Assembly: GCF_013204795.1 (NCBI RefSeq)
Contig: NZ_JABMKW010000020.1
Location: forward strand, 744,001-808,000
Reading direction: 5' to 3'
Length of the DNA: 64,000 nt
From: Pedobacter panaciterrae
GTDB lineage: Bacteria; Bacteroidota; Bacteroidia; Sphingobacteriales; Sphingobacteriaceae
Shown here piece by piece: positions 8,652 to 17,458 of this stretch. Each line of letters starts with the position of its first letter. Within the stretch, counting starts at the first letter, position 1. The notes under the pieces were generated by a model, which worked only from the letters and a program-made list of their open reading frames with translations, ran no database searches and was not told where the DNA came from. A program made the position numbers and the translations under genes.

Positions 8652-8987
8652 TTAAAGAAAATCTTCCCGATGAGGTGTAAACGCATCAATTAGCATTCCT
8701 GCCTCCAAACAAACACAACCATGAATTACATGTGGTGGCACGTAATAACCATCTCCTTTTCTTATGATACGCACTTCCTCACCAATGGTCATCTCAAAAG
8801 CGCCGCTATCTACATAAGTTACCTGAGTATGATGATGCTCATGCAGATCGCCTACAGCACCCACTTCAAATTTCGCTTTTACAAGCATAATCCGGTCATC
8901 ATATCCAAAAACCTGTCTTTTAATTCCATTACCCAAATCCTCCCATGGGGTTTCGTTTTCTATCTGAAATAGGTTGCTTTGTATCAT
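8652..8987 (-). CDS. kdgF: KdgF-like cupin, unsaturated uronate ring-opening
   Basis: A 111-residue single-domain cupin closely resembling KdgF: the opening ETPWEDLGNGIKRQVF, the metal-binding cluster DLHEHHHTQVTYV, PPHVIHGCVC, and the characteristic end FTPHREDFL. Family knowledge: KdgF converts 4,5-unsaturated galacturonate or mannuronate/guluronate monomers, released by polysaccharide lyases, to the linear 4-deoxy keto form that feeds the KDG pathway. kdgK and eda lie 10 kb away. The start codon overlaps the stop of the upstream GNAT gene (ATGA). The assignment is by strong motif similarity; activity is inferred. Confidence 0.85.
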   Translation of the reverse strand: MIQSNLFQIENETPWEDLGNGIKRQVFGYDDRIMLVKAKFEVGAVGDLHEHHHTQVTYVDSGAFEMTIGEEVRIIRKGDGYYVPPHVIHGCVCLEAGMLIDAFTPHREDFL

Positions 8988-9574
8988 AATTTATCTTCAA
9001 GTTTTTGTCTTAATGTGTGTTCCCATTCTTTTTTTAACATGCTTAAAACAATCGTGTCTCTTCTGCTTCCGTCTAAACGGATAACACTACTTCTTAAAAT
9101 ACCTTCCTCAGTACACCCAACACTCTTCATAGCAGCCACGCTTCTTACGTTAGTTGTATCTGCAGCAAATTCTACCCGTTCAAAGCCATTATTAAAAGCA
9201 AAATCAAACAGCAAATACTTACAGTGTTTGTTTAACCCTGTCCCATGAAATTGTTGCCCGTACCAGGTATAGCCCAGATTCAGATTATGCTGATTAAGCT
9301 TTATATCATAAAATCTCGATGATCCGGCGTAAGCATTTGTTCTTTTGTCAATAATAACAAATGGGTATTCCTTTTTAGCTTTTCTTCCCTCAATAGCCAA
9401 TAGCAGATATTTTTTTAGATCTTCTTCAGTATCCCCTTTTTGTGTAGCAAAGCTCCATATATCAGGCTGATGAGCAAATTGGAGTAAACATTCTATATCA
9501 CCTTCCTTTAAAGGTCTAAGGAGCGCGATTTCATCTTCTAAAACATGGTTTGCAGTAAAATCAAAGTCGATCAT
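8984..9574 (-). CDS. GNAT-family N-acetyltransferase (RimJ/RimL type)
   Basis: A protein of 196 residues from the ATG at 9572-9574; a longer in-frame start at 9676 adds 34 residues that do not look like GNAT sequence, so the shorter form is preferred. Features are LRPLKEGDIECLL at the start, a central LNLGYTWYGQQFHGTGLNKHCKYLL acetyl-CoA loop, and AADTTNVRSVAAMKSVGCTEEG near the end. Family knowledge: such enzymes acetylate protein N-termini, small molecules or drugs. It overlaps kdgF by 4 bases, so the two are translationally coupled. The substrate is unknown. Confidence 0.85.
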   Translation of the reverse strand: MIDFDFTANHVLEDEIALLRPLKEGDIECLLQFAHQPDIWSFATQKGDTEEDLKKYLLLAIEGRKAKKEYPFVIIDKRTNAYAGSSRFYDIKLNQHNLNLGYTWYGQQFHGTGLNKHCKYLLFDFAFNNGFERVEFAADTTNVRSVAAMKSVGCTEEGILRSSVIRLDGSRRDTIVLSMLKKEWEHTLRQKLEDKL

Positions 9575-9787
9575 TTTATGCTTTTTATACGGGCTAAATA
9601 TTGGCAAATGTATGAATTTGAGGATTGATTTTGGTTGAATTATTAAGTCACACAAGGGTAATAGAATCATTTTCAATACGTTAAACCAAATATATTTTTA
9701 GTATGTTTGAAATATCTAAAGGACTGTATTTGAAAAAACACTAACAAATTAGCGCATTATTTAATAATAACACGAGAGTTAAAGTTT

Positions 9788-10588
9788 ATGACGAAATGCA
9801 TTTTGGGGGGAGTATCGATGTTAACGCTCAGCCTTTCTTTATCAATTTTTAATGGGACACATAGGGAACCATCAACGCCGGTAATTGTTGAAAAAATAAC
9901 TGAAGACAGTTTATACGACAATCACGTAAACACTATTTATAATGAAATAAACCTCGAATACACAGGTTTAAGTCGTTCTGTGTTTGAAAAAGCACTTACT
10001 GGTTTCTATAATCTAAAAAAATCCGGACAAGTTTCGGAGGATAAGTCTATCCTTTCAATAGCTGATTTTGATAAAAACAGTACTGAAAAAAGACTTTGGA
10101 TCATTGACCTTAATAAAAAGAAACTAATTTTGAATACCTGGGTAGCTCACGGGCAACGTAGTGGAGCTGATAAAGCCACCCGCTTTTCAAACTCTAATGA
10201 TTCTTTTCAAAGTAGTATAGGCTTTTACCTTACTGCAGAGATCTATCGTGGACAACATGGTCGTTCACTACGCCTGGATGGTATGGATGAAGGTTTCAAC
10301 TCCAATGCCCGCAGAAGATCTATTGTAGTACATGGAGCAGATTATGTTAGTCAGGGAACTATCAATGCTTTAGGAAGGCTTGGACGCAGTCAGGGTTGCC
10401 CTGCAGTACCTAGCGAGCTGTCGGATTTGGTGATCAATACTATTGAAGGAAAAACCGTATTATTTATAAATGTTACCGATCAGAGATATACGTCAATATA
10501 TCTGGATGAGCATATGGCTGCTGCCTTTGCCAATAATTTTAATCAGAAAGATTCAACCAGCTATCAGGATTCTACGTTGACTATTTAA
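9788..10588 (+). CDS. Exported L,D-transpeptidase-like protein (YkuD_2)
   Basis: A 266-residue protein with an N-terminal hydrophobic export segment. The catalytic region fits the murein L,D-transpeptidase family PF13645: SIVVHGADYV (His182) and LGRSQGCPAVP (Cys204), the HG...SxGC catalytic motif, preceded by IGFYLTAEIYRG. Family knowledge: Cys acts as nucleophile in peptidoglycan cross-linking or in attaching proteins to peptide stems in the periplasm. It is a single gene. The 3' side carries a palindromic repeat shared with the convergent efflux operon. Confidence 0.9.
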   Translation: MTKCILGGVSMLTLSLSLSIFNGTHREPSTPVIVEKITEDSLYDNHVNTIYNEINLEYTGLSRSVFEKALTGFYNLKKSGQVSEDKSILSIADFDKNSTEKRLWIIDLNKKKLILNTWVAHGQRSGADKATRFSNSNDSFQSSIGFYLTAEIYRGQHGRSLRLDGMDEGFNSNARRRSIVVHGADYVSQGTINALGRLGRSQGCPAVPSELSDLVINTIEGKTVLFINVTDQRYTSIYLDEHMAAAFANNFNQKDSTSYQDSTLTI

Positions 10589-10615
10589 GGGAATAACATC
10601 ATAGCTTTAAATTAA

Positions 10616-10698
10616 AACACCCGTCATCCCGAGTACCGAGAGACCTCTTGTTCCTGCTAGTTCAAGAGACCTCTCCTGTCGTCGAGATGACGGGTGTT
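10616..10698. repeat. REP-like palindrome, copy 1, also a likely terminator
   Basis: An 83-nt inverted repeat has perfect 13-bp outer arms, AACACCCGTCATC (10616-10628) and GATGACGGGTGTT (10686-10698). An imperfect inner stem pairs GAGAGACCTCTTG with CAAGAGACCTCTC. The right arm TCGTCGAGATGACG is identical to that of the copy at 32552-32621. It lies between two convergent stops (10588 and 10716). Confidence 0.8.
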
Positions 10699-10715
10699 AT
10701 ATAATTACGATAGTC

Positions 10716-12125
10716 TTATATTCCTCCACCAAGCGAACGATACAGCTCAACCGAAGCATTCAATTGCGCAGTTTTTATCGCTGCCAATTCAAGTTCACTT
10801 TGCAACGAGTTACTTTGAGCAGTAATTACCTCTAAATAGGTAGCCATTCCATTTCTAAACAATAGATTCGCATTTTTTACTGCCTCTTGTAAAGTAGTTA
10901 CTCTTTTAGAAGAAATATCATACTGAAGTTTTAGTTTTTCTAGTTTAACCAATTCATCAGACACTTCACCTACAGCATTAAGTACAGATTGTCTAAACTC
11001 AAGCACTACTTTTTCGCGATCTATTTTAGCAAGTTCGTACTGGCTTTTCAATTGTCTGCGTTGAAATATAGGTTGAGTAAGTCCACCTCCAACTACACCA
11101 AATAATGATGCAGGAATATTAAACCAGTTACTAGCTTTAAACGAGTTCAAACCTCCACTTGCAGTGATGCTTAAAGATGGATACATGCTTGCTTTAGCAA
11201 TCCCAACCTTTGCATTAGCAATGTTTAAAGACAATTCGGCACTTTTTACGTCAGGTCTTCTGCTAACCATTGAAGAAGGTACACCTGATGAGAGTTGCGA
11301 AGGAATATTTGTCTTTTCTAAACTTGCCAAACGCTCAACAGCACCAGGCAACTGACCAGTCAAAATGCGCAATGCATTTTCCTGAATGGTGATATTTTGT
11401 TCCAGTTCCGGAATCAATTGTGCAGCTACCAGTTGCTGAGCTTCTGCTTGTTGTATAGCCAAAGAAGTTACCTGTCCGGCATCAAACTGCATATGTATAA
11501 TGCGCAATGTACTATCGTTTAACAAAAGATTCTTTTTAGCCACAGCCATCTGAGCATCCATCATTAGTAACCTGTAATAACCTTGAGCAACGTTAGCCAC
11601 TACCCTAGTTTGGATAGCTTTCCTTGCTTCTGATGTTTGAAGATATGTTGCAAGGGCAGCTTGTTTCTGGCCTTTTATTTTACCCCAGATATCGGCTTCC
11701 CATGCCAAACCCACGTTTGCATTATAATCTTGAATAACCTTGGTTTTCAAAAACTGACCGGCGCTTAATCCATTCAAACTATTATTAGATGGACGATTAG
11801 CATTAGCAGTAACCTGTAACGTTAATTCCGGGATATTGCCAAGCTTTGATTGTTTAAACAGCACCTCTGCCGATTCAATATTTTTCAAAGCGATCTGCAT
11901 ATCGTAATTCCTTAATAATGCAGTGTCTATCAATCGTTGTACTCCCTCTTCTGTAAAGAAATTCTTTACAGACACATTGCCAATACTAGTGGTATCGCTA
12001 CTACTGGCATTCCTAAAATTCTCAGGAATTGCAGCTTTCGGTATGGCTACATCTTTAGAAACTTTACATCCGGCCAGCACTACTAAAACTAAGAGTGGGG
12101 CCAGTGTATTTATATACTTTTTCAT
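10716..12125 (-). CDS. Outer-membrane efflux lipoprotein (TolC/NodT family)
   Basis: A 469-residue outer-membrane channel subunit. The signal peptide ends in VVLAGC, with lipidated Cys20. Two repeated coiled-coil arm segments follow, typical of the NodT subfamily, with LRILTGQLPGA and SRRPDVKSAELSLNIANAKVGIAKASMYPSLS as landmarks. Family knowledge: trimers form the exit duct of tripartite RND pumps. It is the third structural gene of the efflux operon, 32 bases after the pump gene. Confidence 0.95.
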   Translation of the reverse strand: MKKYINTLAPLLVLVVLAGCKVSKDVAIPKAAIPENFRNASSSDTTSIGNVSVKNFFTEEGVQRLIDTALLRNYDMQIALKNIESAEVLFKQSKLGNIPELTLQVTANANRPSNNSLNGLSAGQFLKTKVIQDYNANVGLAWEADIWGKIKGQKQAALATYLQTSEARKAIQTRVVANVAQGYYRLLMMDAQMAVAKKNLLLNDSTLRIIHMQFDAGQVTSLAIQQAEAQQLVAAQLIPELEQNITIQENALRILTGQLPGAVERLASLEKTNIPSQLSSGVPSSMVSRRPDVKSAELSLNIANAKVGIAKASMYPSLSITASGGLNSFKASNWFNIPASLFGVVGGGLTQPIFQRRQLKSQYELAKIDREKVVLEFRQSVLNAVGEVSDELVKLEKLKLQYDISSKRVTTLQEAVKNANLLFRNGMATYLEVITAQSNSLQSELELAAIKTAQLNASVELYRSLGGGI

Positions 12126-12157
12126 TAGTATCTATTTTTTAAAATTTGTTATTTACC

Positions 12158-15100
12158 TTACGAATAGATGATTTCTGATTCTGGTTTTACCTTAACACCA
12201 TTTGCATCCTGAGCGTCAGTAAGCACAGCTGGTTTACTTGATACCTTTTCCTGCAGATGCTGGAAAATCACAAATAGAACCGGAATAAGGAACAATCCAA
12301 GAATAACTCCTGAAAGCATCCCTCCTGCAGCACCAATACTTATAGAGTGGTTACCTTGTGCCGATGGCCCTGTTGCAATACTCATTGGGAACAAACCTAC
12401 AACGAAAGCTAACGAAGTCATTAGAATAGGACGTAACCTTAGTTTTGCTGCCTCTATTGCCGCACTTACCAAAGTAAGACCTGCCTTTCTTCGCTGTACC
12501 GCAAACTCCACAATCAAAATGGCATTCTTGGCGAGCAAACCAATGAGCATGATCAGCGCTACCTGTACATAGATGTTATTTTCTATACCGGTTAAACCTA
12601 TTACAACAAACACACCCAATACTCCGGTAGGAATAGACAGTATTACTGCTAATGGTAAAATATAGCTTTCATACTGCGCTGCCAACAAGAAATATACGAA
12701 CACTAAACAAAGTATAAATACAACTGTCGATTGCCCGTTTGATGAAATCTCTTCTCTGGTTTGTCCAGAGAACTCAAATCCATATCCGGCAGGTAATTGT
12801 TCTTTAGCTACCTCTTGTATTGCATTGATCGCATCACCAGAACTAAATCCTGGTTTAGGGATGGCGTTCACCTGAATAGAGTTAAACAAGTTATAACGTG
12901 ATGCAGTTTCTGAGCCATAAACACGGGTTAATTTAACCAACGTTTTTATTGGCACCATCTCTCCTGTTTTATTTTTAACAAAAACTCTGTCTATAGCAGT
13001 CGGGTCTGCCCTATCAGCAATGTCAGCCTGAACCAACACACGGTAATACTTACCAAAGCGGTTAAAATCTGACGCCTGGGCACTACCAAAATAAGCTTGC
13101 ATAGTTTGCAAAATATCACGAACATTCACACCCAGCTGATTTGCTTTCTCGTCGTTTACTTCGAGTTGTAATTGAGGATAATCTGCTTTAAAAGTGGTAA
13201 ATGCAACGGCAATTTCTTTACGTTTCATTAATTCACCAATAAAACCGTTGGCTATACCACTGAATTTATCAAGCTTACCACCTGTTTTATCTTGTAGTAC
13301 AAGATCCAATGCCTCCACGTTACTAAAACCAGGAACTGTAGGGAAACTAAATACGAAGAAACTACCGCCACTTATGGCACCTAATTTACCTCTTATCACG
13401 TTCATAATTTCATTAATATCTTGCACCTTGCCTCTCTCTTTAGTTGGTTTTAACAACACAAACACAACTGCCGAAGATGGACTTGTTGATGAAGTAAGCA
13501 AGTTAAAACCTGTAATAGAGGTAACAAATCTTGATGCATCTAAAGCACCCAATTCAGCCTCAGCCTGTTTCATTACTTTAGAAGTACCATCTAACGAAGT
13601 CCCAGAAGGCGTATTTACGGCAATAGCCACAAACCCCTGATCCTCTGTTGGAATGAACCCGGTAGGTGTTCTTTGTACCATCCATACGGTAGCCAAAATA
13701 ATAATGGCCAAACCAATAATACTAACTGCTTTATTTTTGATCAGGAATTTCAAACCGCCTACATACCTGTCTGTCATAGCATTAAAGCTTCTGTTAAACC
13801 CGGCAAAGAATTTTTCTTTAAATCCTTTTTTGGGCTCATCAGGATGATCTGCATGATTATCTTTCAAGAACAATGCAGCCAATGCCGGACTCAATGTTAA
13901 GGCGTTGATAGCTGATATAATAATCGCGGTAGCCATTGTAAAGGCAAATTGTCTGTAAAATACCCCTGTTGAACCTTCAAGGAAACCTACAGGTAAAAAC
14001 ACAGCCGACATCACCAATGTAATTGATATAATGGCACCACTAATTTCGTGCATCGCTTCGGCTGTGGCCTGTTTAGCACCGATGCGCTTATGCTCCATCT
14101 TGGCATGGACAGCCTCGACGACCACAATGGCATCATCCACCACAATACCAATAGCCAGTACAAGAGCGAACAGCGTTAATAAGTTAATGGAGAACCCAAA
14201 CAGCTGCATAAAGAAGAAGGTTCCCAAAATAGCTACTGGAACCGCAATAGCAGGAATCAACGTTGATCTAAAGTCCTGAAGGAAGATAAACACAACGATA
14301 AACACCAAAATGAACGCTTCAATAAGTGTATGCTGTACCTGTTCAATTGATTGATCCAGTGCAACTTTTGTACTGTAAAAAATATTGTGTTTAACACCTT
14401 TTGGAAAATCTTTAGCAGCTTTTTCCATTAATTTGTTTATCTGAATCTGGATCTCATTAGCATTTGAACCTGCTAATTGGATAATACCCAGAACAACTCC
14501 TTTTTTACCGTTTAAGCGGGTTAAACTGTTGTATGAATATGCACCAAACTCTACTCTTCCTACATCTTTTAAGCGAAGTGTAGAACCATCTTCATTTGCG
14601 CGGATAGCAATGTTTTCATATTCCTCAGGTTTTGTAAGCTTGCCTTTATATTTAATAACATACTCAAAAACCTCATTACTTCTTTCACCAAAACGACCTG
14701 GTGCTGCTTCCAAACTTTTATCTTGTATTGCAGCCATTACCTCATTAGGAGTAATATGGTAAGTAGCCATTTGAGTAGGATTAAGCCAGATACGCATAGA
14801 GTAATCCTTTACTCCGCCAAATATACTTGCCGAACCAACACCCGGAATCCTTTTGATCTCAGGAATAATATTGATTTGTGCATAGTTGGCTACAAATGTC
14901 TGATCGTATTTAGATTCATCTTCGGTATACATACCAATAGCCATGATAAAGCTATTTTGTTGTTTGGCAGTAATGATACCTTGCTGTACAACCTCAGTTG
15001 GCAGCTGACTTGTTGCCTGTGCCACACGATTTTGTACGTTTACAGCAGCCTGATCCGGATCCGTTCCAAGCTTAAAGTAAACAGTGATAGCCAATGTACC

Positions 15101-15355
15101 ATCATTACTAGCTGTTGAGCTCATGTAGCTCATATTTTCAACACCGTTGATAGACTCTTCTAGCGATGGTGCAACCGAACGCAATACGGTTTCGGCATTG
15201 GCGCCGGGGTAGTTAGCAGTTACCAGTACTGATGGTGGCGCAATGTCTGGAAACTGCTGTAACGGCAATTTGGTAAGGCTTAGCACACCCAGTATCACCA
15301 ATAATATGGAGATTACTGTAGCTAATACGGGCCTTTGTATAAAAATTTTGAACAT
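12158..15355 (-). CDS. RND multidrug efflux pump, HAE1 family
   Basis: A 1065-residue inner-membrane transporter of the AcrB/MexB type. It shows the N-terminal helix MFKIFIQRPVLATVISI, LPLQQFPDIAPPSV, and the TM4 proton-relay segment GIVVDDAIVVVEAV with its Asp pair. A second half repeats the pattern, ending with the TM block LLAKNAILIVEFA. Length is normal. Family knowledge: it exports hydrophobic or amphiphilic compounds by proton antiport from the periplasm through a TolC-like duct. It lies 24 bases after the membrane fusion protein gene. Confidence 0.96.
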   Translation of the reverse strand: MFKIFIQRPVLATVISILLVILGVLSLTKLPLQQFPDIAPPSVLVTANYPGANAETVLRSVAPSLEESINGVENMSYMSSTASNDGTLAITVYFKLGTDPDQAAVNVQNRVAQATSQLPTEVVQQGIITAKQQNSFIMAIGMYTEDESKYDQTFVANYAQINIIPEIKRIPGVGSASIFGGVKDYSMRIWLNPTQMATYHITPNEVMAAIQDKSLEAAPGRFGERSNEVFEYVIKYKGKLTKPEEYENIAIRANEDGSTLRLKDVGRVEFGAYSYNSLTRLNGKKGVVLGIIQLAGSNANEIQIQINKLMEKAAKDFPKGVKHNIFYSTKVALDQSIEQVQHTLIEAFILVFIVVFIFLQDFRSTLIPAIAVPVAILGTFFFMQLFGFSINLLTLFALVLAIGIVVDDAIVVVEAVHAKMEHKRIGAKQATAEAMHEISGAIISITLVMSAVFLPVGFLEGSTGVFYRQFAFTMATAIIISAINALTLSPALAALFLKDNHADHPDEPKKGFKEKFFAGFNRSFNAMTDRYVGGLKFLIKNKAVSIIGLAIIILATVWMVQRTPTGFIPTEDQGFVAIAVNTPSGTSLDGTSKVMKQAEAELGALDASRFVTSITGFNLLTSSTSPSSAVVFVLLKPTKERGKVQDINEIMNVIRGKLGAISGGSFFVFSFPTVPGFSNVEALDLVLQDKTGGKLDKFSGIANGFIGELMKRKEIAVAFTTFKADYPQLQLEVNDEKANQLGVNVRDILQTMQAYFGSAQASDFNRFGKYYRVLVQADIADRADPTAIDRVFVKNKTGEMVPIKTLVKLTRVYGSETASRYNLFNSIQVNAIPKPGFSSGDAINAIQEVAKEQLPAGYGFEFSGQTREEISSNGQSTVVFILCLVFVYFLLAAQYESYILPLAVILSIPTGVLGVFVVIGLTGIENNIYVQVALIMLIGLLAKNAILIVEFAVQRRKAGLTLVSAAIEAAKLRLRPILMTSLAFVVGLFPMSIATGPSAQGNHSISIGAAGGMLSGVILGLFLIPVLFVIFQHLQEKVSSKPAVLTDAQDANGVKVKPESEIIYS

Positions 15356-15379
15356 GACAGTTAATGTTTAATTGGGTAA

Positions 15380-16504
15380 TTAGTTTTTAGCAACTTTATC
15401 GGTTGCTTTTTGTGGTGCAATCACTGCACCTTCTTGTAAGCGGTCAAGTCCGCTTAACACAATCTGATCGCCGGCTTTAACACCGTCTTTTACCAGATAA
15501 TTAGTACCTGTTTTACCGATTACGCTGATGGCTTGTTTTTTAACCTTATTGCTATCAGCAAGTGCAAATACAAAGATTTTATCCTGCACCTCTATAGTTG
15601 CCGATTGAGGAACTACAAGGGTATTAGTATGTTGCAGGCTCAGGCGAATTCTACCTGTATTTCCCGACCTCAATAAGCCCTGAGGGTTAGCAAACTTTGC
15701 TCTAACAGTAATTGCTCCGGTGTTTTTATCAAACTGACCGTCAATCACGTCAACTCGTCCTTTTGTGCCGTATTCGCTATCATCAGCTAAAATTAATGCT
15801 ACTGCAGGAAGTTGCTTAAGCTTATCATTTAAGGTTTGACCAGGGTATTGATCTTTGAAGTTTACAAAGTCTTTTTCGCCAAGGGCGAAATAAACATGAA
15901 CATCATGCACATCCGACAATTGAGTTAAGGCATCTACATCTGTAGGACCAACAAGACTTCCTTGTTTTTTAACTAATCTGCCAATATAACCGCTAACAGG
16001 TGCCTTAATTAAGGTATATCCCAAGTTTATAGAAGCGGTAGAAACATTTGCTTTTGCTTGCTCAATGTTCGCTTTAGCAACAAGTGCAGTAGCTTTAGCA
16101 GATTTCAATTGAAAATCAGAGATTACTTTGTTTTGTACTAACGGCGTTAAACGCTCAACTTCTAACTGGGCATTTATTAAACTTGCTTCAGCTGAATGCT
16201 GAGCTGCAAGGGCATTGTTTAGCGAGGCTCTGTACGGCTGTTCATTTATTTTAAAGATAGGCTGACCAGCTTTTACAAAAGCACCTTCGTCAACATATAC
16301 TTTTTCTAAGGTGCCACTAACTTGTGGTCTAACTTCAACATTAACAGATCCTTCGATAGATGCAGGGTACTCTTGGTAAGTTGTTTCTGTGCCAGAAACA
16401 ACACTGGCAACAGGTAAAGCAGGCGGTGCAGGTGCTACTGCCTGCGGGGCTTTATTGGAACAGGCCAATAAAAACATAGCGGAAAATATAAGTATTGATT
16501 TCAT
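15380..16504 (-). CDS. RND membrane fusion protein (periplasmic adaptor lipoprotein)
   Basis: A 374-residue adaptor. The start at 16504 is chosen because a lipoprotein signal begins there (MKSILIFSAMFLLACSNK, Cys15). An upstream in-frame ATG at 16561 would add 19 residues running through an operator-like palindrome. The domain order is normal: beta-barrel/lipoyl segment VNVEVRPQVSGTLEKVYVDEG, an alpha-hairpin about residues 75-150, the second lipoyl half LGYTLIKAPVSGYIGR, then the C-terminal barrel. Family knowledge: it bridges pump and outer-membrane channel. It is the first structural gene of the pump operon. Confidence 0.95.
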   Translation of the reverse strand: MKSILIFSAMFLLACSNKAPQAVAPAPPALPVASVVSGTETTYQEYPASIEGSVNVEVRPQVSGTLEKVYVDEGAFVKAGQPIFKINEQPYRASLNNALAAQHSAEASLINAQLEVERLTPLVQNKVISDFQLKSAKATALVAKANIEQAKANVSTASINLGYTLIKAPVSGYIGRLVKKQGSLVGPTDVDALTQLSDVHDVHVYFALGEKDFVNFKDQYPGQTLNDKLKQLPAVALILADDSEYGTKGRVDVIDGQFDKNTGAITVRAKFANPQGLLRSGNTGRIRLSLQHTNTLVVPQSATIEVQDKIFVFALADSNKVKKQAISVIGKTGTNYLVKDGVKAGDQIVLSGLDRLQEGAVIAPQKATDKVAKN

Positions 16505-16516
16505 AACGTAAGATTG

Positions 16517-16531
16517 TTTAACAGTGTTAAA
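16517..16531. promoter_or_regulatory. Candidate TetR operator 1
   Basis: TTTAACAGTGTTAAA is a perfect 7-bp inverted repeat around a central G, placed 12 bases before the adaptor start codon. It matches the copies at 16606 and 17302 at 12-13 of 15 positions. Confidence 0.7.
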
Positions 16532-16605
16532 TAATTGTGAATTAGGGAGGTAGTATTTCATAACATGATAGATTAAAAGGTTTGGCGTATAACGGTTGTA
16601 AGCCG

Positions 16606-16620
16606 TTTAACAGCGTTAAG
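16606..16620. promoter_or_regulatory. Candidate TetR operator 2
   Basis: TTTAACAGCGTTAAG lies in the gap between tetR and the adaptor gene. It differs from operator 1 at two positions. A neighbouring inverted repeat AACGG...CCGTT (16591-16607) overlaps its left edge. Confidence 0.7.
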
Positions 16621-16673
16621 TAATTGTTAAAAAATTGAGGCTATTTAGCCTTTGAGTTTATTGGTATTGGGTA

Positions 16674-17273
16674 TTATTCGTTTATATATTTTATGATTCC
16701 TCTGATGGCATCCTTTAGAATACGCTGATTCATCTCTGCATCACGGCCCTTGTTTACAAGGTTAATAGAAATTAAACCGTGAATAATAGACCAGAAAGTA
16801 TAGAACTTTCTGCAAACAAAATCCTCAGACGGATTCTTTAATGTGATCACCTTTTCTATTACATCATAGATCAGATCATCAGAAAGCTCTGCCTCCGGCA
16901 TCTTTTTCTTCAGCTCACAACAGTTCATATCTACACCATACATCAGTTGGTAAAGCTCTTTATACTTGAATGCAAAATTCCAGTACGCAACCCACATTGC
17001 CTCTAACTGACTCTCAGGCGTATCGTGTTTATCTCTTGCTGTTCTAACCTCCCCTGCCAGGATAATGTATCCTTTACGGGTCAGTTCAAGTAATATTCCT
17101 TCTTTATTAGCAAAGTATTCATAAATAATTGGGGCAGTGTACTCAATCTTATCTGCAATCTTTCTCATACTTAAAGCCTGCCATCCCTCATCCTTCACTA
17201 TGTCTAAGGCAGCATCAAGGATATTGAGTCGTGTCTCCTCTTTTAGTCTTGCTATGCGCTCTTTACTTCCCAT
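16674..17273 (-). CDS. TetR-family repressor of the efflux operon
   Basis: A regulator of 199 residues from the ATG at 17271-17273; an in-frame upstream start (17354) would add 27 hydrophobic residues and read through an operator-like palindrome, so it is rejected. The N-terminal HTH shows LNILDAALDIVKDEGW and LSMRKIADKIEYTAPIIYEYFANKEGI, typical of TetR. The C-terminal domain resembles the WHG/TetR_C_33 group (FVCRKFYTFWSIIHGLISI). It lies 169 bases upstream of the adaptor gene on the same strand, and a matching palindrome lies at both promoters, so autoregulation plus pump repression is the natural model. Confidence 0.93.
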   Translation of the reverse strand: MGSKERIARLKEETRLNILDAALDIVKDEGWQALSMRKIADKIEYTAPIIYEYFANKEGILLELTRKGYIILAGEVRTARDKHDTPESQLEAMWVAYWNFAFKYKELYQLMYGVDMNCCELKKKMPEAELSDDLIYDVIEKVITLKNPSEDFVCRKFYTFWSIIHGLISINLVNKGRDAEMNQRILKDAIRGIIKYINE

Positions 17274-17301
17274 CGTATTATTTATATTGGTGTGTAAATA
17301 A

Positions 17302-17324
17302 TTTAACACCGTTAAGCAAATGTA
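17302..17324 (-). promoter_or_regulatory. tetR promoter -7 element with candidate TetR operator 3
   Basis: On the minus strand, TACATTTG (17324-17317) matches the Bacteroidota -7 consensus TAnnTTTG exactly. It is directly followed by the palindrome CTTAACGGTGTTAAA (17316-17302), which would cover the transcription start. tetR begins 29 bases further on. The juxtaposition is what a repressor site should look like. Confidence 0.7.
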
Positions 17325-17458
17325 TAAACAGTTATTATTATAAGTGTAATCCATTTGTCAAATACGAATTAAGGGCTTAAAAAAAATAAAAAAAAGTATC
17401 TTTACCTTATTGAACTATAATAATTGCAAATTCGCCCTTGCACCAAATAGAGATCAGC

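Noticed and set aside
13194..13640. Long open frame opposite the RND pump gene
   Set aside because: It is antisense to a certain coding region, has no recognisable domain and reflects codon composition of the pump gene.
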